Part shown: positions 1 through 9,660 of the stretch, piece by piece | Numbering within the stretch: position 1 is the stretch's first letter | Layout: every line of letters starts with the position of its first letter | Assembly: GCF_001908235.1 (NCBI RefSeq) | Contig: NZ_LGHK01000041.1 | Span: 1-64,000 of the forward strand | DNA: 64,000 nucleotides | Origin: Bradyrhizobium sp. NAS96.2 | GTDB lineage: Bacteria > Pseudomonadota > Alphaproteobacteria > Rhizobiales > Xanthobacteraceae | Reading direction: 5' to 3' | Translations under genes and position numbers: made by a program | The notes under the pieces: model-generated | Told to the model about the DNA's origin: nothing | What the model saw: only the letters and a program-made list of their open reading frames with translations | Databases searched by the model: none

Positions 1-100
1 TTCTATTTATCTCTCGATCAAGCCCGGCAAAGAGAAAATTATTTCTTCTCTATTGCAGCGCAACTTTAGAATTTTCAACTCCACAGGCCAAGGCCAAGAG

Positions 101-997
101 ATGCATCTTCTCGACAACGAATCCGTCGCTGCCGGAACGCGGTCCGCAGCCCTTGCACAAGCATCTTCCGTGCCGGGAATTCCGGTCGCTCAGCCGCCGT
201 CGATGGACCATCTCGACGAACTGGAGGCGCAGAGCATCTACATTTTGCGCGAGGCGTTCGCCCGGCTGAAGAAACTCGCGCTGCTGTGGTCGCTCGGCAA
301 AGATTCCAACGTGATGATCTGGCTGGCGCGCAAGGCGTTCTTCGGGCGCGTCCCGTTCCCGGCGCTGCATGTCGACACCGGCAAGAAGTTTCCGGAGATG
401 TATGCGTTCCGCGACCGCTTCGGAAAGGAATGGGATCTCGACCTGCGCGTCGAGCCCTGCCCGCCGATCGACGCCGTCGACCCCACGCTGCCGCCGGCGG
501 CGCGCTCCGCTGCGCGCAAGACCGAGGGGCTCAAATGGGCGCTCAACAAATACGGCTTTGACGGATTGATCGCCGGCATTCGGCGCGACGAAGAGGCGAC
601 CCGCGCCAAGGAGCGCGTGTTCTCGCCGCGCGGCCTTGAGGGCGAATGGGACGTCCGCGACCAGCCGCCGGAGTTCTGGGATCACTTCAACGCCTCGCCG
701 CCGCAAGGCGCGCATTTGCGCATCCATCCGATCCTGCATTGGACCGAGGCCGACATCTGGGCCTACACCAAGCGCGAAGGCATTCCGATCATCCCGCTCT
801 ACCTCGCCAAGGACGGCAAGCGCTACCGCTCGCTGGGTGATCAGGACATCACCAACCCGGTCGCCTCCACCGCTTCCAACATCGACGAGATCCTCGCCGA
901 GCTCGACGCCACCAAGATCCCGGAGCGCGCCGGCCGCGCGCTCGACCACGAGACCGAGGATGCGTTCGAGCGGCTTCGCGTCGCCGGCTATCTCTGA
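101..997 (+). CDS. cysD: sulfate adenylyltransferase subunit 2
   Basis: CysD is the catalytic half of ATP sulfurylase; with CysN it makes adenosine 5'-phosphosulfate from ATP and sulfate in the cytoplasm. The 298-residue product has the PP-loop SLGKDS near residue 64 and the family segment [17 protein letters not shown] just after it, then [20 protein letters not shown] in the middle. I chose the ATG at 101 because a purine-rich AAGAG lies just upstream; an earlier in-frame codon at 53 would add 16 unconvincing residues. It sits 47 bases before cysNC, so the two are probably co-transcribed. A typical family length supports a complete gene. Confidence 0.93.
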   Translation: MHLLDNESVAAGTRSAALAQASSVPGIPVAQPPSMDHLDELEAQSIYILREAFARLKKLALLWSLGKDSNVMIWLARKAFFGRVPFPALHVDTGKKFPEMYAFRDRFGKEWDLDLRVEPCPPIDAVDPTLPPAARSAARKTEGLKWALNKYGFDGLIAGIRRDEEATRAKERVFSPRGLEGEWDVRDQPPEFWDHFNASPPQGAHLRIHPILHWTEADIWAYTKREGIPIIPLYLAKDGKRYRSLGDQDITNPVASTASNIDEILAELDATKIPERAGRALDHETEDAFERLRVAGYL

Positions 998-1044
998 TCC
1001 CCCCGAAGCAATCAGTTGGCTTTCCACTTCGTGCGAGCGTTCCG

Positions 1045-2964
1045 ATGAACATGATCCTTCCCACCGCCTCGATCTCGGCAACGCCCAACGGCACCACCCG
1101 GCCGCAGGTACGCATCGTCATCGTCGGCCATGTCGACCACGGCAAGTCCACCCTGGTGGGGCGGCTGCTGCATGAGACCGGCAGCCTGCCGGACGGCAAG
1201 CTCGAGATGCTGAAGGCGGTCAGCGCACGGCGCGGCATGCCGTTCGAATGGTCGTTCCTGCTCGACGCGCTGCAGACCGAGCGCGACCAGGGCATCACCA
1301 TCGACACCACCCAGATCCGCTTCCGCACCCGCTCGCGCGACGTCGTGCTGATCGACGCGCCCGGCCACGCTGAGTTTTTGCGCAACATGATCACCGGCGC
1401 CTCGCAGGCCGACGGCGCGGTCTTGATCATCGACGCGCTCGAAGGCGTCCGCTCGCAGACGCGGCGACACGGCTATCTGCTGCACCTGCTCGGCGTGAAG
1501 CAGGTCGCGGTCGTCGTCAACAAGATGGACCGGGTCGATTTCAGCGCAGCGCGATTCAACGAGATCAGCGAGGAAATTTCGGCACACCTGATCGGCCTCG
1601 GCGTGACGCCGACCGCCGTGGTCCCGATCTCCGCGCGCGATGGTGACGGCGTCGCCGAGCACACCCCGCGGATCGAATGGTACAAGGGACCGACCGTGGT
1701 CGAGGCGCTCGACGCGCTCGAGCCGGCAAAGCCGCTGGCGAAGCTGCCGCTGCGGCTGCCGGTGCAGGCGATCTACAAGTTCGACGACCGCCGCATCGTG
1801 GCGGGCCGCGTCGAGTCCGGCAGCCTGAAGGCCGGCGACGAGATCGTCATCATGCCGACCGGCAAGATCGCGAAGATCAAGACCGTCGAAAGCTGGCCGG
1901 TGACGCCGGTTGGCGGCCCGCAGGGCGCCGGCCGTTCGGTCGGCATCACGCTCGACCGCGAGCTGTTCCTCGAGCGCGGCGACATCATCGGACATAGCGG
2001 GCAAAGCCCGCGCGACACCCGCCGCATCCGCGCCCGGATCTTCTGGCTGCACGACAAGCCTCTGACCAAAGGCGAGCAGATCCTGATCCGGCTCGGCACC
2101 AAGGAAAGCCGCGCCACCGTGGTCGCGATCGAAAAGGCGATCGATCCCGGCGCGCTGTCCAACGAAGAGAACAGCGCGATTGCGCGCAACCATGTCGGCG
2201 AGATCGATATCTCGCTGGCGCAGCCGGTTGCGACCGATCCCTACACCGACAATCCGCGCACCGGCCGCCTCGTGATCGAGGTCAACGGCCGCATCGCCGG
2301 CGGCGGCCTCGTGCTGTCGGTCGACGCCGGCCGGCCCGCGGTGCCGATCGACATCGTGCCGGTGGAGTCAGCGCTGCGGCCCGACGAGCGCTCGGCGCGC
2401 TACCACCACAATGGCGCGGTGATCTGGCTGACCGGCCTGCCCGGCTCGGGCAAGTCGACGCTGGCGCGGGCGCTGGAGCGGCGGCTGTTCAGCAATGGCG
2501 GCTCGCCGATCCTGCTCGATGGCGACACCTTCCGCGCCGGGCTCAACAGCGACCTCGGCTTCTCGCCGCAGGATCGCACCGAGAACATCCGCCGTCTCGC
2601 CGAGGTCGCGACCCATCTGGCGCGCAACGGCCATATCGCGATCGTCGCCGCGGTATCGCCGTCGGCGACCGACCGTGCCGCGGCACGCCGCATCGCCGAC
2701 AGCGCGTTCCGCGAGATCTATGTCGCCACGCCTGCCGAGGTCTGCGAGACCCGCGATCCCAAGGGCCATTACGCCAAGGCCCGCTCCGGCGCGCTGCAGG
2801 GCTTCACCGGCATCGGCAATGATTATCAGCCGCCGGCCGGCAATGAACTGACCATCGACACCTCGAACCGCTCGGTCAGCGATGCCACCGACGAGATCGA
2901 GCGGATGCTGGCCACCACCGGCATCCTGTTCGACGAACTGACCGACCTCGCGGCGAATATTTAG
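1045..2964 (+). CDS. cysNC: bifunctional sulfate adenylyltransferase subunit 1 / APS kinase (CysN-CysC fusion, NodQ-like)
   Basis: The 639-residue fusion combines a GTPase that powers CysD with an APS kinase that turns APS into PAPS. The N-terminal GTPase shows GHVDHGKST (about residue 28), DAPGHAEF and NKMD. The C-terminal kinase begins near residue 445 with GLPGSGKST near 463 and has the ending ARDPKG-like segment ([19 protein letters not shown]) that is standard for CysC. One oddity is that the usual SPYR of APS kinases reads SPSA here (about 2656-2667). Rhizobial NodQ has the same fusion, but no nod genes are near, so a housekeeping role is more likely. Confidence 0.93.
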   Translation: MNMILPTASISATPNGTTRPQVRIVIVGHVDHGKSTLVGRLLHETGSLPDGKLEMLKAVSARRGMPFEWSFLLDALQTERDQGITIDTTQIRFRTRSRDVVLIDAPGHAEFLRNMITGASQADGAVLIIDALEGVRSQTRRHGYLLHLLGVKQVAVVVNKMDRVDFSAARFNEISEEISAHLIGLGVTPTAVVPISARDGDGVAEHTPRIEWYKGPTVVEALDALEPAKPLAKLPLRLPVQAIYKFDDRRIVAGRVESGSLKAGDEIVIMPTGKIAKIKTVESWPVTPVGGPQGAGRSVGITLDRELFLERGDIIGHSGQSPRDTRRIRARIFWLHDKPLTKGEQILIRLGTKESRATVVAIEKAIDPGALSNEENSAIARNHVGEIDISLAQPVATDPYTDNPRTGRLVIEVNGRIAGGGLVLSVDAGRPAVPIDIVPVESALRPDERSARYHHNGAVIWLTGLPGSGKSTLARALERRLFSNGGSPILLDGDTFRAGLNSDLGFSPQDRTENIRRLAEVATHLARNGHIAIVAAVSPSATDRAAARRIADSAFREIYVATPAEVCETRDPKGHYAKARSGALQGFTGIGNDYQPPAGNELTIDTSNRSVSDATDEIERMLATTGILFDELTDLAANI

Positions 2965-2974
2965 CTTCCCTCAC

Positions 2975-3079
2975 TGTCATCGCCCGGCTCGACCGGGCGA
3001 TCCAGTATTCCAGAGACAGCAATTACTCGGCCGATGGGCCGCGGCGTACTGGATGCCCCGCTTGAAGCGGGGCATGACA
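2975..3079. repeat. palindromic intergenic repeat, family A copy 1
   Basis: A 105-bp element starts TGTCATCGCCCGG and ends CGGGGCATGACA, with two internal stem-loops (CGCCCGGctcgaCCGGGCG and GCCCCGCttgaaGCGGGGC) around the core GAGTATTCCAGAGACA-like segment (here CCAGTATTCCAGAGACA). A second copy with the same ends and the same core, GGGCCGCGGCGTACTGGAT, lies at 9661-9763. It lies ten bases after cysNC and could act as a 3' hairpin there. Confidence 0.8.
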
Positions 3080-3221
3080 CCAGGGGCGTGATGACAGGGG
3101 GCCTTCTCAGAACCGTGGCTTTAGGGCAAAAAGGACCGTGAACGCCGCCCTTTGGCGCGTTTTTTGCTGATTTCTTGCGAAAACAGCCTCTAAACGCCCC
3201 ATTTCTTTGAGAAAGCCCATC

Positions 3222-5384
3222 ATGACTCGTGTCGATGCCCATGGATTGAAGATCGCCCCTGTCCTGTTCGATTTCATCGCCAAGGAGGCGACACCGAAAA
3301 CCGGGATCGCGCCGGACGCGTTCTGGGCAGGACTCGCCGCCATCATCCAGAAGCTCGGCCCGAAGAACCGCGAGTTGCTCGCGGTCCGCGACGCGCTGCA
3401 GGCCAAGATCGACGACTGGCATCGCGCCAACAAGGGCAAGGCGTTCGACATCAACGCCTACACCGCGTTCCTCAAGGACATCGGCTATTTGCTGCCGGAG
3501 CCCGCGACCCACAAGGTCGAGACCGCCAACGTCGATGACGAGATCGGCAAGATCTGCGGCCCGCAGCTGGTGGTGCCGCTGACCAACGCCCGCTACGCGC
3601 TGAACGCCGCCAACGCGCGCTGGGGTTCGCTGTATGATGCTTTCTACGGCACCGACGCGATCCCGCATGATCCGAGCGAGGCTGGCCGCGGCTACAACAA
3701 GGCGCGCGGCGACAAGGTGATCGCGAAGGCGAAGGCGTTCCTCGATGCCGCCGTGCCGCTCGCGACCGGAAGCCACACCGACGTGACCTCCTATGCCGTG
3801 ATCGCCGGCCAGCTCTCGGTCAAGCTGAAGAGCGGCAATTCGACCGCGCTGAAGAACGGCGCGCAGTTCGCCGGCTATCTGGGCGACGCCGCCCAGCCCA
3901 CCGCGATCCTGCTCGTCAACAACGGCATGCATGTCGAGGTCAAGATCGACCGCAGCAACGTCATCGGCAAGGACGATCCGGCCGGCCTCGCCGACATGAT
4001 CCTGGAATCGGCGGTCTCCACCATTCTCGACATGGAAGACTCGGTCGCCGCCGTCGACGCCGAGGACAAGGTGCTGGTCTATCGCAACACGCTCGGCCTG
4101 ATGAACGGCACGCTGTCGGCCGATTTCGACAAGGGCGGCAAGACGCTGACCCGCTCGCTCAATGCCGACCGCGTCTACAAGAAGCCCGACGGCAGCGAGT
4201 TGAAGCTGCACGGCCGCAGCCTGCTCCTGATGCGCAACGTCGGCCACCACATGTTCACCGACGCCGTGCTCGACGCCAAGGGCGAGGAGATCCCCGAAGG
4301 CTTGCTGGACGCCGCGGTTGCCGGCCTGCTCGCGATCCACGACCTCAAGGGCAATTCCAAGGTCAAGAACAGCCGCACCGGCTCGGCCTATATCGTCAAG
4401 CCGAAGATGCACGGTCCCGACGAGGTGACGCTGACCTGCGACCTGTTCGCCGAGGTCGAGAAGATGCTTGGCCTGCCGGAGAACACGCTGAAGGTCGGCA
4501 TCATGGACGAGGAGCGCCGCACCACGGTCAACCTCAAGGCCTGCATCCAGCGCGCCTCCAAGCGCATCATGTTCATCAACACCGGCTTCCTCGACCGCAC
4601 CGGCGACGAGATCCACACCTCGATGGAAGCGGGTCCGATGATCCGCAAGAACGACATGAAGGCGCAGCCGTGGATCAAGGCCTATGAGGACTGGAACGTC
4701 GACAACGGCCTGATCGACGGCCTGCCCGGCCATGCCCAGATCGGCAAGGGCATGTGGGCGGCACCCGACAAGATGGCGGACATGCTGGCGCAGAAGATCG
4801 GCCATCCGCAGGCCGGCGCCACCACCGCCTGGGTGCCGTCGCCGACCGCAGCGACGCTGCACGCCCTGCACTACCACCAGGTCAACGTGAACGCCCGCCA
4901 GCAGGAGCTCGCCAAGGGCGGGCCGCGCGCAAAACTCTCCGACATCCTCACCATTCCGGTGTCGCAGTCGAACTGGGCGCCCGACGACGTGAAGCAGGAG
5001 ATCGACAACAACTGCCAGGGCATCCTCGGCTATGTCGTGCGCTGGATCGACCAGGGCGTCGGCTGCTCCAAGGTGCCCGACATCCACGATGTCGGCCTGA
5101 TGGAAGATCGCGCCACGCTGCGCATCTCGAGCCAGCACCTTGCGAACTGGCTGCATCAGGGCGTCATCACCAGGGATCAGGTGATGGAGTCGCTGAAGCG
5201 CATGGCCGTCGTCGTCGACAAGCAGAACGCCGGCGACCCGCTCTACAAGCCGATGGCGCCGTCATTCGACGGCGTCGCCTTCAAGGCGGCCTGCGACCTC
5301 GTGTTCGAGGGCCGCACGCAGCCGAACGGCTACACCGAATACATCCTCACCGCGCGCCGCCGCGAGGCCAAGGCCGCAGGTTGA
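3222..5384 (+). CDS. glcB: malate synthase G
   Basis: It condenses glyoxylate with acetyl-CoA to malate, the second step of the glyoxylate shunt. The 720-residue product matches the usual length of the G isoform. Visible family segments include [16 protein letters not shown] near residue 270, the metal- and substrate-binding region [19 protein letters not shown] and [13 protein letters not shown] near 460, and [18 protein letters not shown] in the C-terminal part. The ATG at 3222 follows GAGAAAG by about six bases; an in-frame TTG at 3207 is less likely. It is monocistronic by position, ending at a clear terminator. Confidence 0.95.
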   Translation: MTRVDAHGLKIAPVLFDFIAKEATPKTGIAPDAFWAGLAAIIQKLGPKNRELLAVRDALQAKIDDWHRANKGKAFDINAYTAFLKDIGYLLPEPATHKVETANVDDEIGKICGPQLVVPLTNARYALNAANARWGSLYDAFYGTDAIPHDPSEAGRGYNKARGDKVIAKAKAFLDAAVPLATGSHTDVTSYAVIAGQLSVKLKSGNSTALKNGAQFAGYLGDAAQPTAILLVNNGMHVEVKIDRSNVIGKDDPAGLADMILESAVSTILDMEDSVAAVDAEDKVLVYRNTLGLMNGTLSADFDKGGKTLTRSLNADRVYKKPDGSELKLHGRSLLLMRNVGHHMFTDAVLDAKGEEIPEGLLDAAVAGLLAIHDLKGNSKVKNSRTGSAYIVKPKMHGPDEVTLTCDLFAEVEKMLGLPENTLKVGIMDEERRTTVNLKACIQRASKRIMFINTGFLDRTGDEIHTSMEAGPMIRKNDMKAQPWIKAYEDWNVDNGLIDGLPGHAQIGKGMWAAPDKMADMLAQKIGHPQAGATTAWVPSPTAATLHALHYHQVNVNARQQELAKGGPRAKLSDILTIPVSQSNWAPDDVKQEIDNNCQGILGYVVRWIDQGVGCSKVPDIHDVGLMEDRATLRISSQHLANWLHQGVITRDQVMESLKRMAVVVDKQNAGDPLYKPMAPSFDGVAFKAACDLVFEGRTQPNGYTEYILTARRREAKAAG

Positions 5385-5408
5385 TCTCAGGATCGCGACG
5401 ACAAGCAA

Positions 5409-5437
5409 AAGCCCCGGCGATGAGCCGGGGCTTTTTT
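5409..5437 (+). terminator. intrinsic terminator of glcB
   Basis: Ten-base stem AAGCCCCGGC / GCCGGGGCTT with a GATGA loop, followed by a run of T, 25 bases after the glcB stop codon. Confidence 0.92.
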
Positions 5438-5461
5438 GTTGAAGATACGTCGTCGTCTCCA

Positions 5462-5546
5462 CGTCATTGCGAGCGAGGCGAAGCAATCCATGCATCGACA
5501 TAGCGGATAGATGGATTGCTTCGTCGCTTCGCTCCTCGCAATGACG
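5462..5546. repeat. palindromic intergenic repeat, family B
   Basis: Inverted arms CGTCATTGCGAGCGAGGCGA... (5462-5491) and ...CTCCTCGCAATGACG (5511-5546) with ATCCAT/ATGGAT at the inner ends; the right arm carries a six-base insertion relative to the left. The CGTCATTGCGAGCG form is very common between genes in Bradyrhizobium. No coding content. Confidence 0.8.
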
Positions 5547-5550
5547 AATC

Positions 5551-5706
5551 TTAGAACACGGTCAGATATTTCAGCAGCGAGACGATGCCGATGATGATGA
5601 CGACGAGGCGTGCGATCTGCTTGGCGCGGCCGTCGAGCGGAAGCATGTTGATGAGATAAAGAACGAGAATAACGACGAGGAAGGTGACGAGTACGCTGAC
5701 GAGCAT
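5551..5706 (-). CDS. small membrane protein (51 aa), Thivi_2564-like
   Basis: The 51-residue product (starts MLVSVLVTFLVVILVLYLIN, ends LLKYLTVF) has two hydrophobic helices around a short polar turn LDGRAKQ. This layout matches the Thivi_2564 family of tiny membrane proteins, whose function is unknown. The start has a good Shine-Dalgarno (AGGGGG, about eight bases upstream). A perfect EcfG-type promoter lies 48 bases upstream (5754-5778), so it is probably induced in the general stress response. It is too short for most gene callers but reads cleanly. Confidence 0.82.
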   Translation of the reverse strand: MLVSVLVTFLVVILVLYLINMLPLDGRAKQIARLVVIIIGIVSLLKYLTVF

Positions 5707-5753
5707 GCGGAGCCCCCTGAAGGCATCAGTGAATGCGCTACGCGCACCTTGCT

Positions 5754-5778
5754 AACGTGCAGGAGGGAGGCCGGTTCC
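5754..5778 (-). promoter_or_regulatory. EcfG-type promoter for the 51-aa membrane protein
   Basis: On the minus strand it reads GGAAC-N16-CGTT (GTTCC at 5774-5778, AACG at 5754-5757 on the plus strand), the published consensus for EcfG-class sigma factors. The expected start point is about 40 bases before the ATG at 5706. Confidence 0.75.
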
Positions 5779-5815
5779 GGCCAGGAACCGAGGGGGCCGC
5801 CTCGCGTGAGCGGCG

Positions 5816-6445
5816 CTACTCGCGCGCCACCACCGGCGGCTGGCCGTACTTGGCTCGGATGCGATCCGGCGCCGGCGTGAAGTTGAGCTGCGCGCCACGG
5901 CGGTCCGGACGGCTGACCGACATCAGCCCATCCTTGCCGGCGACGATGTCGCCCTTGCGCAAGGTCGGATCGTCCTCGATCTTCACCGCGGCGAGCCCGA
6001 CAGGATCCTTGCCGTTACAGGTGCAGCCGGAGACGATCTCGTCACGATAGCGGAATGCGTTCGGCAGCTCGGAATACGGCCTGCCCTCTTCCGTCGCGGC
6101 ATTGTCGATGTTGCCGCCATAGACGACCTCTGTGGCGCTCGCCGGGCAGAAGCTGTTGCAACTCTCCGCCTTGCTCTGGTTGCCGGTCGCCGCCAGCGGG
6201 AAATAGCGGCCGTCGCAGGTGCGCACGCAATAGGCCTGGCCGCCGTCATAGCGCGCGCGACGCTCGGCTCGCGGCACAGGCGCCGGGCCATCATCGAACG
6301 GCACCCGGATCATCGGCGGACGGCCATGCATGAAGCCGCCGAACAGTTGCGAAAAGAAATCCTGGGCTTGCGCCGCAGGCGCAAGGGACAGCCCGAGCAA
6401 GGCCGCCGTCCCGAACGCCCACCGCCTGGAATTGAGCTTCATCAT
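5816..6445 (-). CDS. DUF2865 domain secreted protein
   Basis: A 209-residue protein with a clean signal peptide (MMKLNSRRWAFGTAALLGLS... to AQA, about residue 27). The conserved part has cysteines typical of DUF2865: YCVRTCDGRYFPL (about 72-84), SCNSFCPA (about 95-102) and SGCTCNG near 140, probably disulfide-bonded in the periplasm. Function is not known. It starts 26 bases after the stop of the L,D-transpeptidase on the same strand, so they are likely one transcript from the EcfG-type promoter at 7339-7364. Confidence 0.85.
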   Translation of the reverse strand: MMKLNSRRWAFGTAALLGLSLAPAAQAQDFFSQLFGGFMHGRPPMIRVPFDDGPAPVPRAERRARYDGGQAYCVRTCDGRYFPLAATGNQSKAESCNSFCPASATEVVYGGNIDNAATEEGRPYSELPNAFRYRDEIVSGCTCNGKDPVGLAAVKIEDDPTLRKGDIVAGKDGLMSVSRPDRRGAQLNFTPAPDRIRAKYGQPPVVARE

Positions 6446-6471
6446 ACCGATCCCCGGTCCAACACCGATGC

Positions 6472-7290
6472 TCAGTACAACGACGAAGTCGCCGGGATGT
6501 TCATCGCCTGACGGCCGGACGGCAGCGTTATCACAGCGGGGCGCGGCTGCACCGGCGCCGGCCGGACCGAAATCTGCGTCATGGTCGGGCCGAGTTCGCG
6601 CGCGGCAAGATGGGCTGCGTTCTTCGGCAGCACCACGACCTTGGTGCCGATATCGACCCGGCTGAACAGGTCGGAGACGTCTTCATTGGTCAGGCGGATA
6701 CAACCCGACGACACGAACTTGCCGATCGTCGAGGGATCGTTGGTGCCGTGGATGCGGTACTCGCTGGAGCCGAGATACATTGCGCGGGCGCCGAGCGGGT
6801 TGCCCGGCCCGCCGGCCATGAAGCGCGGCAGATAGGGCTGGCGCTTGATCATCTCGGCCGGCGGATGCCAGTCCGGCCACTCCGCCTTGCGGCTGATCGT
6901 CTGGGTGCCGGCCCAGGTGAAGCCCTCGCGGCCGACGCCGACGCCATAGCGGATCGCGCGGCCGCCGCCGAGCACGTAATAGAGCGCGGTGTTGCCGGTA
7001 TCGATGATGATGGTGCCCGGCGCTTCCGACGTGTTGAGCGCAACCGTGGTGCGGCGCAGCCGCTCCGGCAGCGCGCCGTCCTCGGTGGCCCCGCTCGAGG
7101 GATCGTTCATCACCTCGTCGGAGGGGAATGCGCTCGGCTGCGCCGACGCATAGCCAAGCACCTGCGCGCCGGCCGAGGTGGTGACAATGAACGGCGTCAC
7201 GAACAGGACGCCGGCGAAGGCAAGAGTGCGGGCATGGGAGCGCGCGGCGCGCGACGCAAGCCGGCGGCTGGAAAGAGACTGCTGTGTCAT
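6472..7290 (-). CDS. L,D-transpeptidase (YkuD domain), exported
   Basis: A 272-residue exported enzyme that would form 3-3 cross-links in peptidoglycan or attach proteins to it. The catalytic signature is clear: HGTNDPSTIGKF followed by SSGCIRLTNEDV, with the nucleophile Cys in SGCIR. The N-terminus has arginines then a hydrophobic stretch ending AGAQV, a probable signal peptide. I chose the ATG at 7290, which has AGGGG just upstream, over an in-frame TTG at 7335. An EcfG-type promoter (7339-7364) lies about 50 bases upstream, pointing to stress-induced wall remodelling. Downstream partner: the DUF2865 gene. Confidence 0.9.
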   Translation of the reverse strand: MTQQSLSSRRLASRAARSHARTLAFAGVLFVTPFIVTTSAGAQVLGYASAQPSAFPSDEVMNDPSSGATEDGALPERLRRTTVALNTSEAPGTIIIDTGNTALYYVLGGGRAIRYGVGVGREGFTWAGTQTISRKAEWPDWHPPAEMIKRQPYLPRFMAGGPGNPLGARAMYLGSSEYRIHGTNDPSTIGKFVSSGCIRLTNEDVSDLFSRVDIGTKVVVLPKNAAHLAARELGPTMTQISVRPAPVQPRPAVITLPSGRQAMNIPATSSLY

Positions 7291-7338
7291 GTGCTGCCCC
7301 TGGACGGGATGCGCATCGTGGTGATGCGATGCCAAGCC

Positions 7339-7364
7339 AACGCACGTGGCGGCCAGAGAGTTCC
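7339..7364 (-). promoter_or_regulatory. EcfG-type promoter for the L,D-transpeptidase
   Basis: Minus strand GGAAC-N17-CGTT (plus-strand GTTCC at 7360-7364 and AACG at 7339-7342). Start codon at 7290 is about 40 bases beyond the predicted transcription start. Confidence 0.75.
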
Positions 7365-7422
7365 GGCACGAATCGTCGCGAAGCCGCGATTGTCAACCCG
7401 CCACGTCTCACGAACCCGCGAT

Positions 7423-7447
7423 GGAACCTTTGCCGGAACGCGCCGTT
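7423..7447 (+). promoter_or_regulatory. EcfG-type promoter for the AI-2E family permease
   Basis: GGAAC (7423-7427), 16 bases, CGTT (7444-7447). It diverges from the L,D-transpeptidase promoter 59 bases away, and its gene starts at 7500. Confidence 0.75.
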
Positions 7448-7499
7448 GTCACGCGCAATTTGATACGAAATTCATTTGTCCTCGTGCAGGAGGAAACTG

Positions 7500-8612
7500 G
7501 TGCGCGCCTTTCCGGGTGAACGTATGCTTGGCAACGCGCCCGAAGGCACGCCCCTCCCCGACAGCAAGGCCGAACTGCCGCCGGTGATCAACCGCGCCGA
7601 GGTCGTCGCCTTCGCGCTGGTCGCGCTGCTGATCATTGTCATCGTTGGGGTGCTCTATCTGGCGCGCGCCTTCTTCCTACCGATCACCATGGCTTTCATT
7701 GTCGGCACCATGCTGTCGCCGGCGGCGAACCTGCTCGAGCGCTACCGGATACCGCGCGCGCTCGGCGCGGTGTTGATCGTGATCGCGGTCGGCGCCGCCG
7801 TGACCTTCATGGTCGGACTGATTGCCTCGCCCGTGATGGAATGGAGCTCGCGGCTGCCCGAGCTCGGCGCGATCCTGAAGCAGAAACTGCACGTGTTCGA
7901 CCGGCCGCTCGCGCTGTGGCAGGAAATGCAGAGCATGGTCGGCGGATCAGACCCGTTGGCCACTTTCCAGCTGCCGAAATTCGAATGGGTGCAGCCGACA
8001 CTGGAATTCCTGTCACCGACCTTCGCCGAATTCCTGCTGTTCGTCGCGACCCTGATCCTGTTCATCGCGAGCTGGAAGGATCTGCGCCGCGCGCTGGTGA
8101 TGATTTTCAGCGAACGCGAAGCGCGGCTGCGCACGCTGCGCATCCTCAACGAGGTCGAGACCCATCTCGGCAACTACCTGCTGACGGTGACGATGATCAA
8201 TATCGGCGTCGGCATCATCGCAGGTGCGATCTGCGGAGCGACGAACATGCCCAATCCGGCCGGGCTCGGCGCGCTCGCCGCGACGCTGAACTTCGTTCCG
8301 ATCATCGGCCCGGTCGCGATGTTTGTGACGCTGGTCGTGGTCGGCATCATCTCCGCGCCGACCATCGGCGCCGGACTGATCGCTCCGGCCTGCTTTGCCG
8401 TCGTGACTTTCATGGAAGGGCATTTCGTGACGCCGACGATCGTCGGCCACAGGCTGTCGCTGAACGCGCTCGCGGTGTTTCTCGCGCTGGCGTTCTGGAC
8501 CTGGCTGTGGGGCCCGATGGGCGCCTTTCTGTCGTCGCCGCTGCTCATCGTGGCATTGATCGTGAAAGAGCATTTGATGCCGGTCAATTCGCCGCAGCTC
8601 CCTGAGGGCTAA
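7500..8612 (+). CDS. AI-2E family transporter (PerM-like permease)
   Basis: A 370-residue polytopic inner-membrane protein with about seven to eight hydrophobic helices. The family trait is the conserved second half with LNFVPIIGPV (the conserved P-x-x-G region) and the ending WGPMGAFLSSPLLIVALIV. Members export various small molecules or Na+; the substrate cannot be read from sequence. I chose a GTG start at 7500 because AGGAGG sits six bases before it; the ATG at 7524 lacks such a site. A perfect EcfG-type promoter lies upstream (7423-7447). Confidence 0.87.
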   Translation: MRAFPGERMLGNAPEGTPLPDSKAELPPVINRAEVVAFALVALLIIVIVGVLYLARAFFLPITMAFIVGTMLSPAANLLERYRIPRALGAVLIVIAVGAAVTFMVGLIASPVMEWSSRLPELGAILKQKLHVFDRPLALWQEMQSMVGGSDPLATFQLPKFEWVQPTLEFLSPTFAEFLLFVATLILFIASWKDLRRALVMIFSEREARLRTLRILNEVETHLGNYLLTVTMINIGVGIIAGAICGATNMPNPAGLGALAATLNFVPIIGPVAMFVTLVVVGIISAPTIGAGLIAPACFAVVTFMEGHFVTPTIVGHRLSLNALAVFLALAFWTWLWGPMGAFLSSPLLIVALIVKEHLMPVNSPQLPEG

Positions 8613-8628
8613 CCACGGTTTCGCATCT

Positions 8629-8654
8629 GGAACCTTTGCTTGGTGCGAAGCGTT
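8629..8654 (+). promoter_or_regulatory. EcfG-type promoter for the DUF883 gene
   Basis: GGAAC (8629-8633), 17 bases, CGTT (8651-8654); 35 bases before the ATG at 8690, which has GGGAG as ribosome site. Confidence 0.78.
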
Positions 8655-8689
8655 TTTCTCCAAACGCAAACGTTCTCCGGGAGCTTTCG

Positions 8690-9061
8690 ATGTCGAGCAC
8701 GGACAGCGCATTTGGGATCAAGAACATGACGGACAAAGCGACCTACGAGCGCCTCGAAAGGGATGTCATCGCCGTGAAGAACGATATCGCAGCCCTCACC
8801 GAGCAGATCACCGACGCGCTCAACTCGTTTGCCAGCAACGCCGGCAAGCAGGCCCGCCGCCACTACAGGGATGCGCGCGCCAACGCGGAATCGACCTTCG
8901 ACGACATGTCGGAGCGCGGCAGCGCGATGATGGGCGCGGCGCAGGAGGCTGCATCCTCGATCGAGGAGTCGCTGGAGGAGGTGATCACCCAGCGGCCGCT
9001 GGCGACCGTCGGCCTGGCGCTTGGCCTCGGCTTTTTGATCGGCGTCACCTGGCGGCGCTAG
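8690..9061 (+). CDS. DUF883/ElaB-YqjD-like membrane-anchored protein
   Basis: The 123-residue product has a long polar, helix-forming body (KNDIAALTEQITDALNSFAS onwards) and a single C-terminal hydrophobic segment ATVGLALGLGFLIGVTWRR. This is the layout of ElaB/YqjD/DUF883 proteins; in E. coli such proteins are stationary-phase proteins that tether ribosomes to the membrane, which is family knowledge and not shown here. The EcfG-type promoter upstream agrees with a stress role. A holin-like gene follows. Confidence 0.87.
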   Translation: MSSTDSAFGIKNMTDKATYERLERDVIAVKNDIAALTEQITDALNSFASNAGKQARRHYRDARANAESTFDDMSERGSAMMGAAQEAASSIEESLEEVITQRPLATVGLALGLGFLIGVTWRR

Positions 9062-9202
9062 ACGCTGCTCAACTCCAGCGGATGAGGCCTGCGATGGCGG
9101 TCATGCGCAAACCACCGTTCTGGATGAGATGGCAGCGCTGGCGCGCCGCCACCTCGTTTGTCGATGCGCTTTTCACGGCAAGGTCGAAGACAAGGCTGGT
9201 CA

Positions 9203-9640
9203 ATGCTTCAGCGGCTGATCGATGACGTCAAGGAATCCACCGGCAACGCGCTGCGGCTGACGTCGCTGGCCGCCGCCGCCGCGATCGCGCTGTTCATCAC
9301 CATCGCCTTCCTGTGCGCGGCCGCCTTCGTCTATGTGCTGCAGCACTACGGGCCGGTGGAGGCGTGCCTCTCCGGCGCCGCGCTGTTCCTTGTCGTCACG
9401 TTGATCGCCGCCGGCGTCTACACGGTCCGTAAGCGCGAGATGCGCCGGCGCGCCGAGAAGGCGGCAAAGGCCGCCGCAGCCAACGTGTTTGCCGACCCTG
9501 TGGTCGTGGCCACCGGCCTTCAGATCGTGCGGGCCATCGGCGTGAAGCGGCTGATCCCGATCCTGGCGGTCGGCGGCCTCGCACTCGGCCTGATGGCGGG
9601 CCGCAGCGCCGCCAGTAACAGCGAGCCGGACGAAGAGTAG
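9203..9640 (+). CDS. phage-holin-family-like membrane protein
   Basis: The 145-residue product has two close hydrophobic helices (about residues 20-48 and 55-78), a charged loop with KREMRRRAEKAAKAAAA, and a third hydrophobic segment near 115-135. This resembles the chromosomal 'phage holin family' proteins that often follow DUF883 genes; there is no prophage here, so a lytic role is unlikely. The start at 9203 (MLQRLIDDV) is chosen on the family's usual N-terminus. A 43-codon reading frame at 9094-9225 overlaps it and may be a leader. Probably in one transcript with the DUF883 gene. Confidence 0.8.
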   Translation: MLQRLIDDVKESTGNALRLTSLAAAAAIALFITIAFLCAAAFVYVLQHYGPVEACLSGAALFLVVTLIAAGVYTVRKREMRRRAEKAAKAAAANVFADPVVVATGLQIVRAIGVKRLIPILAVGGLALGLMAGRSAASNSEPDEE

Positions 9641-9660
9641 GCCTTTCCTCTATAGCTCGA

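Noticed and set aside
1045..2964. CysNC as NodQ of a nodulation sulfation locus
   Set aside because: No nod genes or nod-box are in the window; cysD-cysNC is better explained as sulfate assimilation.
2961..5156. A 731-codon open frame antisense to malate synthase
   Set aside because: GC-rich third positions keep the opposite strand open; the sequence is Arg/Asp/Val-rich without domains, while the other strand encodes a full-length known enzyme.
9094..9225. A 43-codon frame overlapping the start of the holin-like gene
   Set aside because: No clear ribosome site or family; it may be a leader, but I cannot support it as a gene.
9203..9640. Holin-like gene as sign of a prophage
   Set aside because: No endolysin, integrase, capsid or tail genes are near; such holin-family proteins are common chromosomal genes beside DUF883.
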